Positions 32,601 through 40,769 of a stretch of 64,000 nucleotides of DNA are shown in pieces. Below the pieces are notes generated by a model. It ran no database searches. It was not told where the DNA came from and saw nothing but the letters and a program-made list of their open reading frames with translations. The stretch comes from Burkholderiales bacterium (GTDB taxonomy: Bacteria; Pseudomonadota; Gammaproteobacteria; Burkholderiales; Burkholderiaceae_C), in contig JAPLPQ010000041.1 in NCBI GenBank assembly GCA_026400105.1, positions 1 to 64,000 on the forward strand. Direction: 5' to 3'. How positions within the stretch are numbered: position 1 is the stretch's first letter; each line of letters starts with the position of its first letter. Position numbers and translations under genes: made by a program.

Positions 32601-33821
32601 ATGCTTTACCAGGCCTACCAGATCCAGACCGACGCCATGTCCCCGCTGCACCGCCTGGCCCAGCAACTGGGCAGCAGCGCCTGGCTGCAGCAGACCGAGC
32701 GCTCGCTGCTGCGCCAGCTGTCGGCGGCCTGCGAGACGCTGTCGAGCCTGCGTCTGACCCACAGCCGCCCGGCCTTCGGCATCGACAGCGTGACGATCGA
32801 GGGCCGGCGCGTCGGCATCGAGGAACAAGCGCGGCTCAAGCTGCCGTTCGGCAGCCTGCTGCACTTTCGCAAGACCGGCGCCGCCGGGCTGGCGCCACAG
32901 CCCCCGGTGCTGCTGGTCGCGCCGCTGTCGGGCCATTTCGCCACGCTGCTGCGCGAAACGCTGCGCACCCTGCTGCAGGACCACGATGTCTACATCACCG
33001 ACTGGCACAACGCGCGCGATGTCGGACTGCAGCATGGCAGCTTCGGCCTGGAGGACTACATCAGCTACCTGATGCGCTTCATCGAGACCATCGGGCCCGG
33101 CTGCCATGTGGTGGCGGTCTGCCAGCCCTGCGTCGCCGCCCTGGCCGCGACCGCCTTGATGGCCGAGGACGAGCACCCGGCCCAGCCGCGCAGCCTGACC
33201 CTGATGGCCGGACCGGTGGACTGCCGGATCAACCCGACCGGGGTCAACCGGCTGGCCACCAGCAAGCCGATCGAATGGTTCGAGCAGCACCTGATCAGCC
33301 GCGTGCCCTGGCCGCACCCGGGCTTCATGCGCCGGGTCTACCCGGGCTTCGTGCAGCTGTCGGCCTTCATGAGCATGAACCTGGAGCGGCACAAGCAGTC
33401 CTTCAAGCAGCTCTACCAGCACCTGGTCGAAGGACGCACCGAAGAGGCGCGCCAGATCCAGACCTTCTACGAGGAATACCTGGCCGTCAACGACCTGCCG
33501 GCCGAGTTCTACCTCGAGACCATCGCCCAGGTGTTCCAGACCTATGACCTGCCGCTCGGCCAGCTGCGCTGGCACGGCCGCCGCGTCAATCCGGCCGCCA
33601 TCCGGCGCACGGCGCTGATGACGGTCGAGGGCGAGCGCGACGACATCTGCGCGGTCGGACAGACCATGGCCGCGCAGGAGCTGTGCCCGAACATCCGGCC
33701 CTACCGCAAGAGCCATTACGTCCAGACCGGCGTCGGCCACTACGGGGTCTTCAGCGGCAGCAAGTGGAACCAGCAGATCTACCCCCGGGTGCGGGACATG
33801 ATTCATGCCCACTCGGCTTGA
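32601..33821 (+). CDS. phaZ: Intracellular polyhydroxyalkanoate (PHB) depolymerase
   Basis: Mobilises stored PHB to hydroxybutyrate in the cytosol. The 406-residue product aligns with Ralstonia PhaZ1 (419): MLYQAYQIQTD start, LLVAPLSGHFATLLR, DVYITDWHNARDV, and VCQPCV with nucleophile Cys174 in place of the usual lipase-box serine. C-terminal DDICAVGQT and HYGVFSGSKWNQQIYP are typical. GAGGGA precedes the ATG. It indicates a PHB-storing cell in addition to glycogen. Confidence 0.94.
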   Translation: MLYQAYQIQTDAMSPLHRLAQQLGSSAWLQQTERSLLRQLSAACETLSSLRLTHSRPAFGIDSVTIEGRRVGIEEQARLKLPFGSLLHFRKTGAAGLAPQPPVLLVAPLSGHFATLLRETLRTLLQDHDVYITDWHNARDVGLQHGSFGLEDYISYLMRFIETIGPGCHVVAVCQPCVAALAATALMAEDEHPAQPRSLTLMAGPVDCRINPTGVNRLATSKPIEWFEQHLISRVPWPHPGFMRRVYPGFVQLSAFMSMNLERHKQSFKQLYQHLVEGRTEEARQIQTFYEEYLAVNDLPAEFYLETIAQVFQTYDLPLGQLRWHGRRVNPAAIRRTALMTVEGERDDICAVGQTMAAQELCPNIRPYRKSHYVQTGVGHYGVFSGSKWNQQIYPRVRDMIHAHSA

Positions 33822-33881
33822 GGCAGGAACCAGTCCCGCCGGCGAGCCTGTTGCACACCGTTACACCAAGAAAACAAATAT

Positions 33882-33895
33882 ACGGTATAAACCGT
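33882..33895. promoter_or_regulatory. Dyad overlapping a TATAAA box, upstream of a small gene
   Basis: ACGGT-ATAA-ACCGT is a perfect inverted repeat covering a TATAAA hexamer (33886-33891), within an AT-rich stretch, 24 bases before the small gene at 33919. It looks like an operator-controlled promoter; TTACAC 19 bases upstream is a poor -35. Confidence 0.4.
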
Positions 33896-33918
33896 TTCTT
33901 CAAGAAAGGGGAGCCATC

Positions 33919-34095
33919 ATGAACATCCTGTCCCAACTGTCCGAGCAGCTGCATCGCTGGTACGAAGCCGTCTCCTGCCGCCTGTATGTCGAGGTCGCCA
34001 CCGGATCGCACCAGGACGGCAGGCACCACCTCGGTGACACGACGGCGTCTTCGGTCAGCTACGGCAGCTGGCCCGAATCGGCGCAACACCACTGA
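33919..34095 (+). CDS. Small hypothetical protein (58 aa)
   Basis: Not recognised. It has a strong ribosome site (AAGGGGAG) and its own candidate promoter. The N-terminal part is amphipathic (ILSQLSEQLHRWYEAV) and the C-terminal part is polar, rich in His, Ser and Gly, with no membrane segment. It sits between phaZ and the AI-2E family gene on the same strand. It may be a small regulatory or phasin-related protein, but nothing in the sequence proves it. Confidence 0.55.
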   Translation: MNILSQLSEQLHRWYEAVSCRLYVEVATGSHQDGRHHLGDTTASSVSYGSWPESAQHH

Positions 34096-34124
34096 GCACC
34101 GGCACGCCGGGGTAAGCTTGCGGC

Positions 34125-35135
34125 ATGACGCGCAACGATACCCCGGTCCAATGGGCCAGCTACCTGCTGGCTGCCGCAGGTCTGCTGGCCATGCTGCTGC
34201 TGCATCTGGTCCCCGCCGTGCTGGCCGGACTGCTGGTCTATGTGCTGGTCGGCGGAATCACCCGACGCTATCTCGGCAGTTTCGACAACCGCAAGGCCCG
34301 GGTCTGGGTCACCGCGGCTGTCGCACTGATCATCGGCCTGGCCATCTTCGGCGCCTTGTCGCTGCTGCTGAGCCAGCTGCAGGTGTCGTCGATGCAGGGG
34401 CTGACCGGACTGTGGAGCAAGATTGCCGACATCGTGGCCGGCGCGCGCGACATCCTGCCGGCCTGGATGCTCGAAAACATGCCCAACTCGGCCGCAGACA
34501 TCCAGGCCGAAGTCGTCGGGCTGCTCAAGGCTCACACCGGGCAGCTGCAGACCATCGGCAAGGAGATGGGAATCGGACTGCTGCATACCCTGATCGGCAG
34601 CATCATCGGCGGCCTGGTGGTCGTCAGCCAGATCAGCGGCGGCTTGCCAGCCAAGCCCCTGCATGCCGCCCTGGCGGCACGGGCGACGCAGCTCGCGCTC
34701 TCGTTCGAACGGGTGTTCCTCGGCCAGGGCAAGATTGCGCTGATCAACGCCACCGGCACCGCGATCTATCTGGTGGTGGCGCTGCCGCTGTTCGGCATCC
34801 ACCTGCCCTTCGTCAAGACCATCATATTGCTGACGCTGGTGATGGGCTTCATTCCGGTGCTGGGCAATCTGGTGTCGAATTTCGTCATCGTCGTCGTCAG
34901 CGCCTCGAACGGCTTCGGCGCCGCCGTGGCCTCGCTGGTGTTCCTGGTCTTGCTGCACAAGGCCGAGTATTTCCTGGCCGCCAGAATCCTCGGTGCCCAG
35001 ATCAATGCCAGGGCCTGGGAACTGCTGATGGCGATGCTGGTCATGGAGGCGGCGTTTGGCGTGCCCGGCGTGGTGACGGCCCCGATGATCTATGCCTATC
35101 TCAAGGCCGAGCTCTCGGAGCGGGGACTGGTCTGA
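34125..35135 (+). CDS. AI-2E family transporter (PerM/YdiK-like)
   Basis: A 336-residue inner-membrane protein with about eight hydrophobic segments: two N-terminal pairs, a long soluble central stretch (about 100-175), then four to five helices with the family motif MGFIPVLGNLVSNF. Despite the family name most members do not carry autoinducer-2; sodium/proton exchange and other exports are described. It begins 29 bases after the small gene and converges with the sensor kinase gene. Confidence 0.85.
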   Translation: MTRNDTPVQWASYLLAAAGLLAMLLLHLVPAVLAGLLVYVLVGGITRRYLGSFDNRKARVWVTAAVALIIGLAIFGALSLLLSQLQVSSMQGLTGLWSKIADIVAGARDILPAWMLENMPNSAADIQAEVVGLLKAHTGQLQTIGKEMGIGLLHTLIGSIIGGLVVVSQISGGLPAKPLHAALAARATQLALSFERVFLGQGKIALINATGTAIYLVVALPLFGIHLPFVKTIILLTLVMGFIPVLGNLVSNFVIVVVSASNGFGAAVASLVFLVLLHKAEYFLAARILGAQINARAWELLMAMLVMEAAFGVPGVVTAPMIYAYLKAELSERGLV

Positions 35136-35143
35136 GCCAGCTT

Positions 35144-36553
35144 TCATCCACGGATCATCTGAGAGTGAGCGGCAAAGGTGACGCGCACCCGCGTGCCCCG
35201 TTGCGCCGACGTCTCCAGCAGACTGACGCTGGCCTGGTGCCGGTTGGCGACTTCCCGCACGATGGCCAGGCCCAGCCCTGAACCGGAGGAGGTCGCCAGT
35301 GAGCTCCTGAAAAAGGGCTCGAAGACCTTGTCGCGATCGACGGCAGGAATGCCAGGCCCCTGGTCCTCGACCTCGAGAAAGGGGCGCTGCTGCAAATCCA
35401 GTCCGCAGCGCACCGTCACATCTGCGCCTGCAGGGCTGTGCTTGATGGCATTGTCGATCAGGTTGCCCAGCAACTCCTGCAGCATCCAGCGCGAACCCAG
35501 GCAGCTCGCCGGCTGGATGTCGAACTCGAGCTCGATCTGCCGCCTCAAGGCGACGTCGAGCCAGCTCGATGCCGCCTCTTCGAGCAGATCGAGCAAGTCA
35601 ATCTGCGCCAGGTCATGGACGCTGCTGGCCTGCACCGAGGAACGCGCCAGCGCCAGCATCTGCTGGGTACAGTGGGCCAGCTTGTCTATCGCCTCATGTA
35701 TGCGGTCGAGTCGCTCGCGGACCGCTGGCGCCGCATCCCGGGCCGCCAGTTCGAGCTGGGCCTGGATGCCCGCCAGCGGCGTGCGCAACTGGTGCGCCGC
35801 CCCCGAGAGAAAGACCTGCTGTTCGGCGCTCGTTCTGGCGACACGCTCCAGCATGCCGTTCATCGCGGTCACGAGCGGGCGAATCTCGCCGGCAACCTGG
35901 TGGGCCGGAATCGGGGTGAGGTCATGCGCCTCCCGGCGATCGATGGCCTGACCCATGGCTTTCAACGGGGCCAGTGCCTGCCGGATACCGCGCTGGAGCA
36001 GCCAGGTCATCACGAACAACAGCAGCAGATTGGGCCACAGGGCATGAAACAGGATCTGACGCGCTGCAGCCCGTCGCTTGCGCTGGGTTTCCGCCACGAG
36101 TACCCGCAAGGTGGCACCGCGTGCCTGGTGGGTGAAATCGATCGCCCGCACCGCGGCTCCTTCGAGCTGGCTGTCGCGGAATGCCGCCTGCTCGACCGCA
36201 GCCGGGACCCAAGTTCTGGCCAGCGGCAGCAGCAGCGCATCGCCCACCAGCAACTCGCCCGCGCGGTCCAGCACCAGGAAGTGGATTTCATCATCCTGAT
36301 CGGCGCGCAGCATGGTGGCATCTTCCGGGTCCAGGTGGCGCACGAGATCGGCCCGGCTCTCGCCCTCTTCATCCGGACTCATGCGAGTCGCCAGCGCGAT
36401 CGCCGTGCGCAGCAACTGGCCGTCCTGCGCCTGCTGCGCCATGTTGCGGGCATTGAAATAGTCGAACAGGCCGCTGGCAGCCACGACCAGCAGCGCCGGC
36501 AGCAGCGCGGCCCGGGTCAGGCGCCGGAACAGGGTGTCAACAGGCAGCGTCAT
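35144..36553 (-). CDS. Sensor histidine kinase (QseC/TctE-like)
   Basis: A 469-residue membrane kinase: TM1 at about 15-30, a periplasmic sensing domain to about 165, TM2 at about 170-186, HAMP at about 190-243, the phospho-accepting His254 in AAHQLRTPLAG, N-box LGNLIDNAIKHSP, G1 DQGPGIP and G2 GSGLGLAIV. It overlaps the response-regulator gene by 17 bases and is translated after it. The pair is divergent from the cytochrome b561/Cyc2-like operon and may sense envelope redox or metal state (inference from position). Confidence 0.93.
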   Translation of the reverse strand: MTLPVDTLFRRLTRAALLPALLVVAASGLFDYFNARNMAQQAQDGQLLRTAIALATRMSPDEEGESRADLVRHLDPEDATMLRADQDDEIHFLVLDRAGELLVGDALLLPLARTWVPAAVEQAAFRDSQLEGAAVRAIDFTHQARGATLRVLVAETQRKRRAAARQILFHALWPNLLLLFVMTWLLQRGIRQALAPLKAMGQAIDRREAHDLTPIPAHQVAGEIRPLVTAMNGMLERVARTSAEQQVFLSGAAHQLRTPLAGIQAQLELAARDAAPAVRERLDRIHEAIDKLAHCTQQMLALARSSVQASSVHDLAQIDLLDLLEEAASSWLDVALRRQIELEFDIQPASCLGSRWMLQELLGNLIDNAIKHSPAGADVTVRCGLDLQQRPFLEVEDQGPGIPAVDRDKVFEPFFRSSLATSSGSGLGLAIVREVANRHQASVSLLETSAQRGTRVRVTFAAHSQMIRG

Positions 36554-37223
36554 CAGGCCGACCCTCCTCCAGGCGATAGCCGATGCCGCGCACGGTACGG
36601 ATCAGCACGCCGCTGTCCTGCAGCTTGGTCCGCAGACGGGACACATAGATCTCGACCGCATTGGTGGAAATTTCCTTGTCCCACTGGCTCAGGCTGTCGG
36701 CCAGCTTGGCCTTGCTCAGGATGCGCGGCGTGGCCAGCAACAGGGACTCCAGCACCGCCCATTCGCGCCCCGTCAGCAGCAGCGCCTCGGCCCCGAGACT
36801 TGCCTCATGCTGGCCGATGTCCATCACCAGCGCCCCCAGCGTGATGACCGACTGGGCATTGGACTGGCTGCGCCGGATCAATGCCTGGACGCGGGCGATC
36901 AGCTCCGGCATCGCGAACGGCTTGACCAGGTAGTCGTCGGCGCCCTCGTTCAGGCCCCGCACCCGGTCCTCGAGCGCATCGCGCGCGGTCAGGATCAGGA
37001 TCGGCACCTTGTTGCGCTGGCTGCGAATGCGACGCACCAGCTCGAGCCCGTCCATGCCGGGCAGACCGAGATCCACCATCACCAGATCGAACTGCGTCAG
37101 CCGGGTGGCCACCAGGGCGGGCTCGGCGGCGGACAGATGGTCCAGGGCAAAGCCAAGGCCGACAAACAGTTCGCGCAAGCCATCCGCCAGCATGGCGTCG
37201 TCTTCAACCAACAGGACTCTCAT
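36537..37223 (-). CDS. OmpR family response regulator
   Basis: A 228-residue regulator: receiver domain with acidic pair Glu7-Asp8-Asp9, phospho-acceptor Asp51 in VMVDLGLPGMDG, Thr79 and Lys101 in YLVKPF; then an OmpR winged helix (ISTNAVEIYVSRLRTKL, GIGYRLEE). Works with the kinase whose gene overlaps its 3' end. Its start lies 93 bases from the divergent cytochrome b561 ATG, so both share one regulatory region and the cytochrome operon is the likely target. Confidence 0.93.
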   Translation of the reverse strand: MRVLLVEDDAMLADGLRELFVGLGFALDHLSAAEPALVATRLTQFDLVMVDLGLPGMDGLELVRRIRSQRNKVPILILTARDALEDRVRGLNEGADDYLVKPFAMPELIARVQALIRRSQSNAQSVITLGALVMDIGQHEASLGAEALLLTGREWAVLESLLLATPRILSKAKLADSLSQWDKEISTNAVEIYVSRLRTKLQDSGVLIRTVRGIGYRLEEGRPDDAAC

Positions 37224-37316
37224 GGGAAAACTTCCGAAATAGGACGACAGGATTGTCAGTATTTTGAAGGCCGCCCGAACCTAGCATGGCCGGGCTTCTT
37301 TCAAGGACCCTGCCGC

Positions 37317-37901
37317 ATGCATGCCTCCATCATTTCCTCCCAGGCGAGCGTCGCCCGCAAATCCGGCCTGACCCTGGCCGCCCATTGGCTGTCTGCCCTC
37401 GCGGTGAGCCTGGCCTTTGGCCTGGTCTGGGTCCGCGAGGCGCTGGATGAAGACGCCATCGGCCAGCTGCTGCTGGCCTGGCACCGCCAGCTCGGCCTGC
37501 TCGTGCTGCTGCTGCTGGCCGTGCGACTGATCGCGCGCCGGCGCCAGTCCAAGCAGGAGCAGGCCCTGCCCCCGCTGCTGCACTGGGCCTCCCAGGCCAC
37601 CCAATGGCTGTTCTACCTGCTGCTGCTGGCCATGCCGCTGCTGGGCTGGGCCATGACCAGTGCCCAGGGCCATGCCTTGCAGCTGTTCAATCTCGCAACG
37701 CTGCCGCCGCTGCTGTCGGTCGACCCCGACCTGGCAGACAGCCTGCAGGAATGGCATGAGCTCGGCGCCTCCTGCCTGCTCGGCCTGATCGCGCTGCATG
37801 TGCTGGCAGCCCTGTGGCACCACGCGATACGCCGCGACGGCGTGCTCGCCAGCATGCTGCCGCTGCTGCGACCACGCGCGCCGCGCCCGTTCGACCGTTG
37901 A
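37317..37901 (+). CDS. Cytochrome b561 family protein
   Basis: A 194-residue inner-membrane diheme b-type cytochrome of the CybB/YceJ type with four transmembrane segments. Candidate heme ligands are His23 (AAHWLSAL), His56 (AWHRQLG), His147 (EWHELGA) and His161 (ALHVLAALWHH). Such proteins pass electrons between the quinone pool and periplasmic acceptors. It is first in an operon with a cytochrome-porin (19 bases on) and cytochrome c, suggesting it connects those to quinones. Confidence 0.87.
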   Translation: MHASIISSQASVARKSGLTLAAHWLSALAVSLAFGLVWVREALDEDAIGQLLLAWHRQLGLLVLLLLAVRLIARRRQSKQEQALPPLLHWASQATQWLFYLLLLAMPLLGWAMTSAQGHALQLFNLATLPPLLSVDPDLADSLQEWHELGASCLLGLIALHVLAALWHHAIRRDGVLASMLPLLRPRAPRPFDR

Positions 37902-37920
37902 TTTTTTTACTGGAGATTTC

Positions 37921-39204
37921 ATGACACTGTTCCACAGAGTAGGCACCCGGTCCGCGCGGCTGATGAAAGTGGCCGCACTGGCCGCCTTGCTGGCCGCCAG
38001 CCAAGCCCATGCGCTGCCGAGCTTTGCGCGTCAGACCGGCATGGACTGCGCCGGCTGCCATATCGGCGCCTTCGGCCCGCAGCTGACGCCGGCCGGCATC
38101 AAGTTCAAGCTCGGCGGCTACACCGACTCCGACGGCCAGGAAGGCAAGCTGCCGCTGTCGGGCATGGTGCTGGGCTCCTGGACCAACACCAAGGCTGACA
38201 ACGCCGAGCCCGGGGCCGGATTGAAGGCCAACAACAACCTCAAGCTGGACGAGGCCTCGATCTTCCTGGCCGGCCGCCTGACCGAGCACATGGGCGCCTT
38301 CGTCCAGGCCACCTACGACGGTGTCGAGAAAAAAACCAGCCTGGACCAGACCGACCTGCGCTATGCCCGCAGCGTCGAGATCGGCGGCAAGGACGCGATC
38401 GTCGGCCTGTCGGTCAACAACAACCCCGGCGTGCAGGACCCGTTCAACACCATGCCGGTCTGGAGCTTCCCCTATGTCAAATCGAAGGCGGGCTATGAGG
38501 CCGGCGAAGCCGCCTCGCTGATCAACGGCGGACTCGAAGGCCGCGTGCTGGGTGCGTCGGCCTATACCTTCTTCGACAACGCCTACTACGCCGAACTGGG
38601 CAGCTACCGCTCGATGTCGCCAGCCGCGCAAAAGCACCTGGGCCTGGGCGACGACAGCAACAAGCTCGGCGGCAATGCCTACTGGCGCCTGGGCTGGCTC
38701 AAGGATCTCAAGAGCCAGGCCTTCCAGCTCGGCCTGTTCGGCTGGAACGCCAAGCTGCAGCCCGACCGCAGCAGCGGCAATCCGCAAGACCAGTACCGTG
38801 ACCTCGGCATCGACGGCAGCTACCAGTTCCTCGGCACCCGCGAGCATGTCGCCACCGTCAACGCCAGCTTCGTCAACCAGCACAAGACCGCGGGCGATAG
38901 CGGCGACAGCTCACGCCTGCGCGAGGCGCGCCTGAACGGCTCCTACCATTACAACCAGACCTGGGGCGGCAGCGCCGGCCTGTTCTCGACCCATGGCAGC
39001 AGCCCGACCGATGCGACCACCGGGTACCTGCTGCAAACCGACTGGACGCCCTGGGGCAAGGAAGGCCATTCGGCCGCCAGCCCGCTCGACGCGGCCAACC
39101 TGCGCCTTGGCGCCCAGTACTGGGTCTACGACAAGTTCAGCGGCGAAAGCGCCGGAGCCAAGGACCACAACACCCTCTACCTGTTCGCCTGGACGAGCTT
39201 CTGA
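37921..39204 (+). CDS. Cyc2-like outer-membrane fused monoheme cytochrome c-porin
   Basis: A 427-residue exported protein. The signal peptide ends near residue 31 (SQAHA). The mature N-terminus LPSFARQTGMDCAGCH carries one c-type heme site (Cys43, Cys46, His47) followed by LTPAGIKFKLGGYT; the rest alternates polar and aromatic residues as beta strands and ends in Phe, the outer-membrane barrel signature. This architecture is that of Cyc2-type cytochrome-porins, known as iron oxidases in neutrophilic iron oxidisers, though related proteins occur more widely. GGAGA lies upstream of the ATG. A cytochrome c gene follows after two bases. Confidence 0.82.
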   Translation: MTLFHRVGTRSARLMKVAALAALLAASQAHALPSFARQTGMDCAGCHIGAFGPQLTPAGIKFKLGGYTDSDGQEGKLPLSGMVLGSWTNTKADNAEPGAGLKANNNLKLDEASIFLAGRLTEHMGAFVQATYDGVEKKTSLDQTDLRYARSVEIGGKDAIVGLSVNNNPGVQDPFNTMPVWSFPYVKSKAGYEAGEAASLINGGLEGRVLGASAYTFFDNAYYAELGSYRSMSPAAQKHLGLGDDSNKLGGNAYWRLGWLKDLKSQAFQLGLFGWNAKLQPDRSSGNPQDQYRDLGIDGSYQFLGTREHVATVNASFVNQHKTAGDSGDSSRLREARLNGSYHYNQTWGGSAGLFSTHGSSPTDATTGYLLQTDWTPWGKEGHSAASPLDAANLRLGAQYWVYDKFSGESAGAKDHNTLYLFAWTSF

Positions 39205-39206
39205 CC

Positions 39207-39605
39207 ATGAACAGCAACCGCTTGCTCATCGGCCTGGGCCAACTCGCGGCGGCTGTCACCTTGTTGGGCGCGACCGCACTGGCCAGCGCGCAAACAGGTG
39301 ACATCAGCCAGGGCGCAGCGCTGTTCGCGACCCATTGCGCCGAATGCCACAGCATGAAGGAAGGCAAGAACAAGAAAGGCCCCTCGCTGTTCGCCACCTT
39401 CGGTGCCAAGGCCGCGCAGCGCGAGGGATTCGCCTATTCGGAGGCGCTCAGGAACAGCCAGCTCGTCTGGAATGCCGAGACCCTGTCGCGCTACATCGCC
39501 AACCCGAAGGCCACCGTCGCGGGCGGGAAGATGAAGTACGAGGGTCTTGCAGCGGCGAGCGAACGCAACGACCTGATCGCTTATCTGGCCCATCCGGTCC
39601 AGTGA
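39207..39605 (+). CDS. Periplasmic class I cytochrome c
   Basis: A 132-residue exported monoheme cytochrome. The signal peptide ends near residue 28 (TALASA); the heme site CAECH is Cys44-Cys47-His48, and Met109 in GGKMKYEG is the likely axial ligand. GPSLFATFGAKAA and a C-terminal LIAYLAHP are typical of class I/cytochrome c550-like proteins. It starts two bases after the cytochrome-porin stop, so the two are translationally coupled; it is the natural periplasmic partner of the outer-membrane heme. Confidence 0.93.
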   Translation: MNSNRLLIGLGQLAAAVTLLGATALASAQTGDISQGAALFATHCAECHSMKEGKNKKGPSLFATFGAKAAQREGFAYSEALRNSQLVWNAETLSRYIANPKATVAGGKMKYEGLAAASERNDLIAYLAHPVQ

Positions 39606-39627
39606 CAGACCGACGACAATCCTCCCG

Positions 39628-39930
39628 ATGAAAGTCAAACTCGTCAATTGCCTGCCCGCCTGCTTCTGCATGGCGGTCGTCCTGTCTGGCTGCATGCCGC
39701 AAGCGGGCGTCCATGAAGTGCTGCAGATCTCGGCGGACGGACAATTCCGCCTGGAGGGCAAGGCCGTCCCGAAGCCGCAACTGCTCAGCACGCTGGTCGA
39801 GGAGCAAGGGCGGGTCCAGGCATTGCAGGTCGAACTGCGGCTCTCGCCCCGAGCTGACATGGAAGCCGTGCAATTTGCGGTGCATGCGATCCAGTCCGCT
39901 CACGCCGGACTCGCATTCACTCGAGGATAG
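39628..39930 (+). CDS. Small lipoprotein with an ExbD/TolR-like periplasmic domain
   Basis: A 100-residue protein with a lipobox (VVLSGC, lipidation at Cys22). The mature part (LQISADGQFRLEGKAV, then a helix, VELRLSPRADMEAVQFAV, AHAGLAFTRG) follows the strand-helix-strand-helix plan of ExbD/TolR C-terminal domains, but the transmembrane helix of ExbD is replaced by a lipid anchor. It follows the cytochrome c gene by 22 bases and may belong to the same operon. Function unknown. Confidence 0.7.
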   Translation: MKVKLVNCLPACFCMAVVLSGCMPQAGVHEVLQISADGQFRLEGKAVPKPQLLSTLVEEQGRVQALQVELRLSPRADMEAVQFAVHAIQSAHAGLAFTRG

Positions 39931-40027
39931 TCAACGAAGTGCATCATGGGAGACAATGGCGCGCGCGTCCCATCAGGCTGCATGGCAGCCGGCATGCCTC
40001 ATGCCGGGATGGACGGCGCACTATGCA

Positions 40028-40501
40028 ATGAGCCATATGCGACAACTTCATCCGCTGATGCTGGCCCTGCTGCTCGCCACTGGGGGACAGCAGGCTTTCG
40101 GCAACGGTCTGGTCACCGAAGCGACCGAGTCCCGGTTTTCCGGCGCCGCACTCTGTGTCGCCGTGCTGGAGCGCGAGGTCAAGTCCGGCTTGCATGTCGA
40201 CCCCACGCCCCAGGAGCGCGAGCAATGGCAGCGCCGCCTCGAGAGCGCTTTTGCCCATATCGGCAACGCCTATCTGAGCGGCCTGTCCGGCAGCGAGGGC
40301 AAGGCCCTGCTGCGTTCGACCGAGGCCAGCGTCTCGCACTGGCCGGAACAACGGCTCAAGTCCCAGGCCCAGACCTGTCACGACCAGGGCCAGGCCTTGC
40401 TCGGCCAGGCGATGGGACTGCAGAAGATGATCGTGCGCAACTCGGCCGAACGCCTGCTCAACAAGGAGCTGGCCAAGCTGCCGCGCACGCGAGCCCCGTA
40501 A
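40028..40501 (+). CDS. Hypothetical exported protein (157 aa)
   Basis: Not recognised. A signal peptide covers about residues 1-25 (LMLALLLATGGQQAFG) and the mature part is mostly helical and hydrophilic, with two cysteines (in ALCVAVLE and QTCHDQG) that could form a disulfide. Met codons at 40028 and 40037 are both possible starts. It ends 45 bases before the second tRNA-Pro. It lies downstream of the cytochrome module, but about 100 bases separate it from the lipoprotein gene. Confidence 0.6.
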   Translation: MSHMRQLHPLMLALLLATGGQQAFGNGLVTEATESRFSGAALCVAVLEREVKSGLHVDPTPQEREQWQRRLESAFAHIGNAYLSGLSGSEGKALLRSTEASVSHWPEQRLKSQAQTCHDQGQALLGQAMGLQKMIVRNSAERLLNKELAKLPRTRAP

Positions 40502-40531
40502 CCGTTCCGATGATCGGGCAGGATCTCGGTC

Positions 40532-40537
40532 TATAAT
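40532..40537 (+). promoter_or_regulatory. -10 box of tRNA-Pro copy 2
   Basis: Perfect TATAAT ending nine bases before the tRNA 5' end. The -35 region is not recognisable. Confidence 0.6.
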
Positions 40538-40546
40538 CGAAGACTT

Positions 40547-40623
40547 CGGCGTGTAGCGCAGCCTGGTAGCGCACTTGCATGGGGTGCAAGGGGTCGTGAG
40601 TTCGAATCCCACCACGCCGACCA
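40547..40623 (+). tRNA. tRNA-Pro (anticodon GGG), second copy
   Basis: Identical over all 77 bases to the tRNA at 31601 and in the same orientation, with encoded CCA and anticodon GGG. The two copies form direct repeats around an 8.9-kb segment. The stretch just upstream differs from copy 1, but the terminator downstream is nearly the same. Confidence 0.97.
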
Positions 40624-40630
40624 GAAAATG

Positions 40631-40670
40631 ACGGCCTGCAGTTCTCAAGACTGCAGGCCGTTTGCTTTTT
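40631..40670 (+). terminator. Intrinsic terminator of tRNA-Pro copy 2
   Basis: A 12-bp perfect stem (ACGGCCTGCAGT/ACTGCAGGCCGT) with a seven-base loop, then TTTGCTTTTT. It is closely related in sequence to the terminator after copy 1, so the duplicated unit includes it. Confidence 0.88.
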
Positions 40671-40769
40671 CCGCTTGCCATTTCCACCCGGTGCCGGCCG
40701 GCAGGGGATGTGCCGATGGCGCGCATTCGGCTAAGCTCGAAACCGGCAAGACCATCCGGGGAGGCGGAA

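Noticed and set aside
31678-40546. A typical integrated prophage or integrative element between the two tRNA-Pro genes
   Set aside because: No integrase, transposase, phage or conjugation gene is present; the interval holds ordinary metabolic genes. Only the duplication itself is reported.
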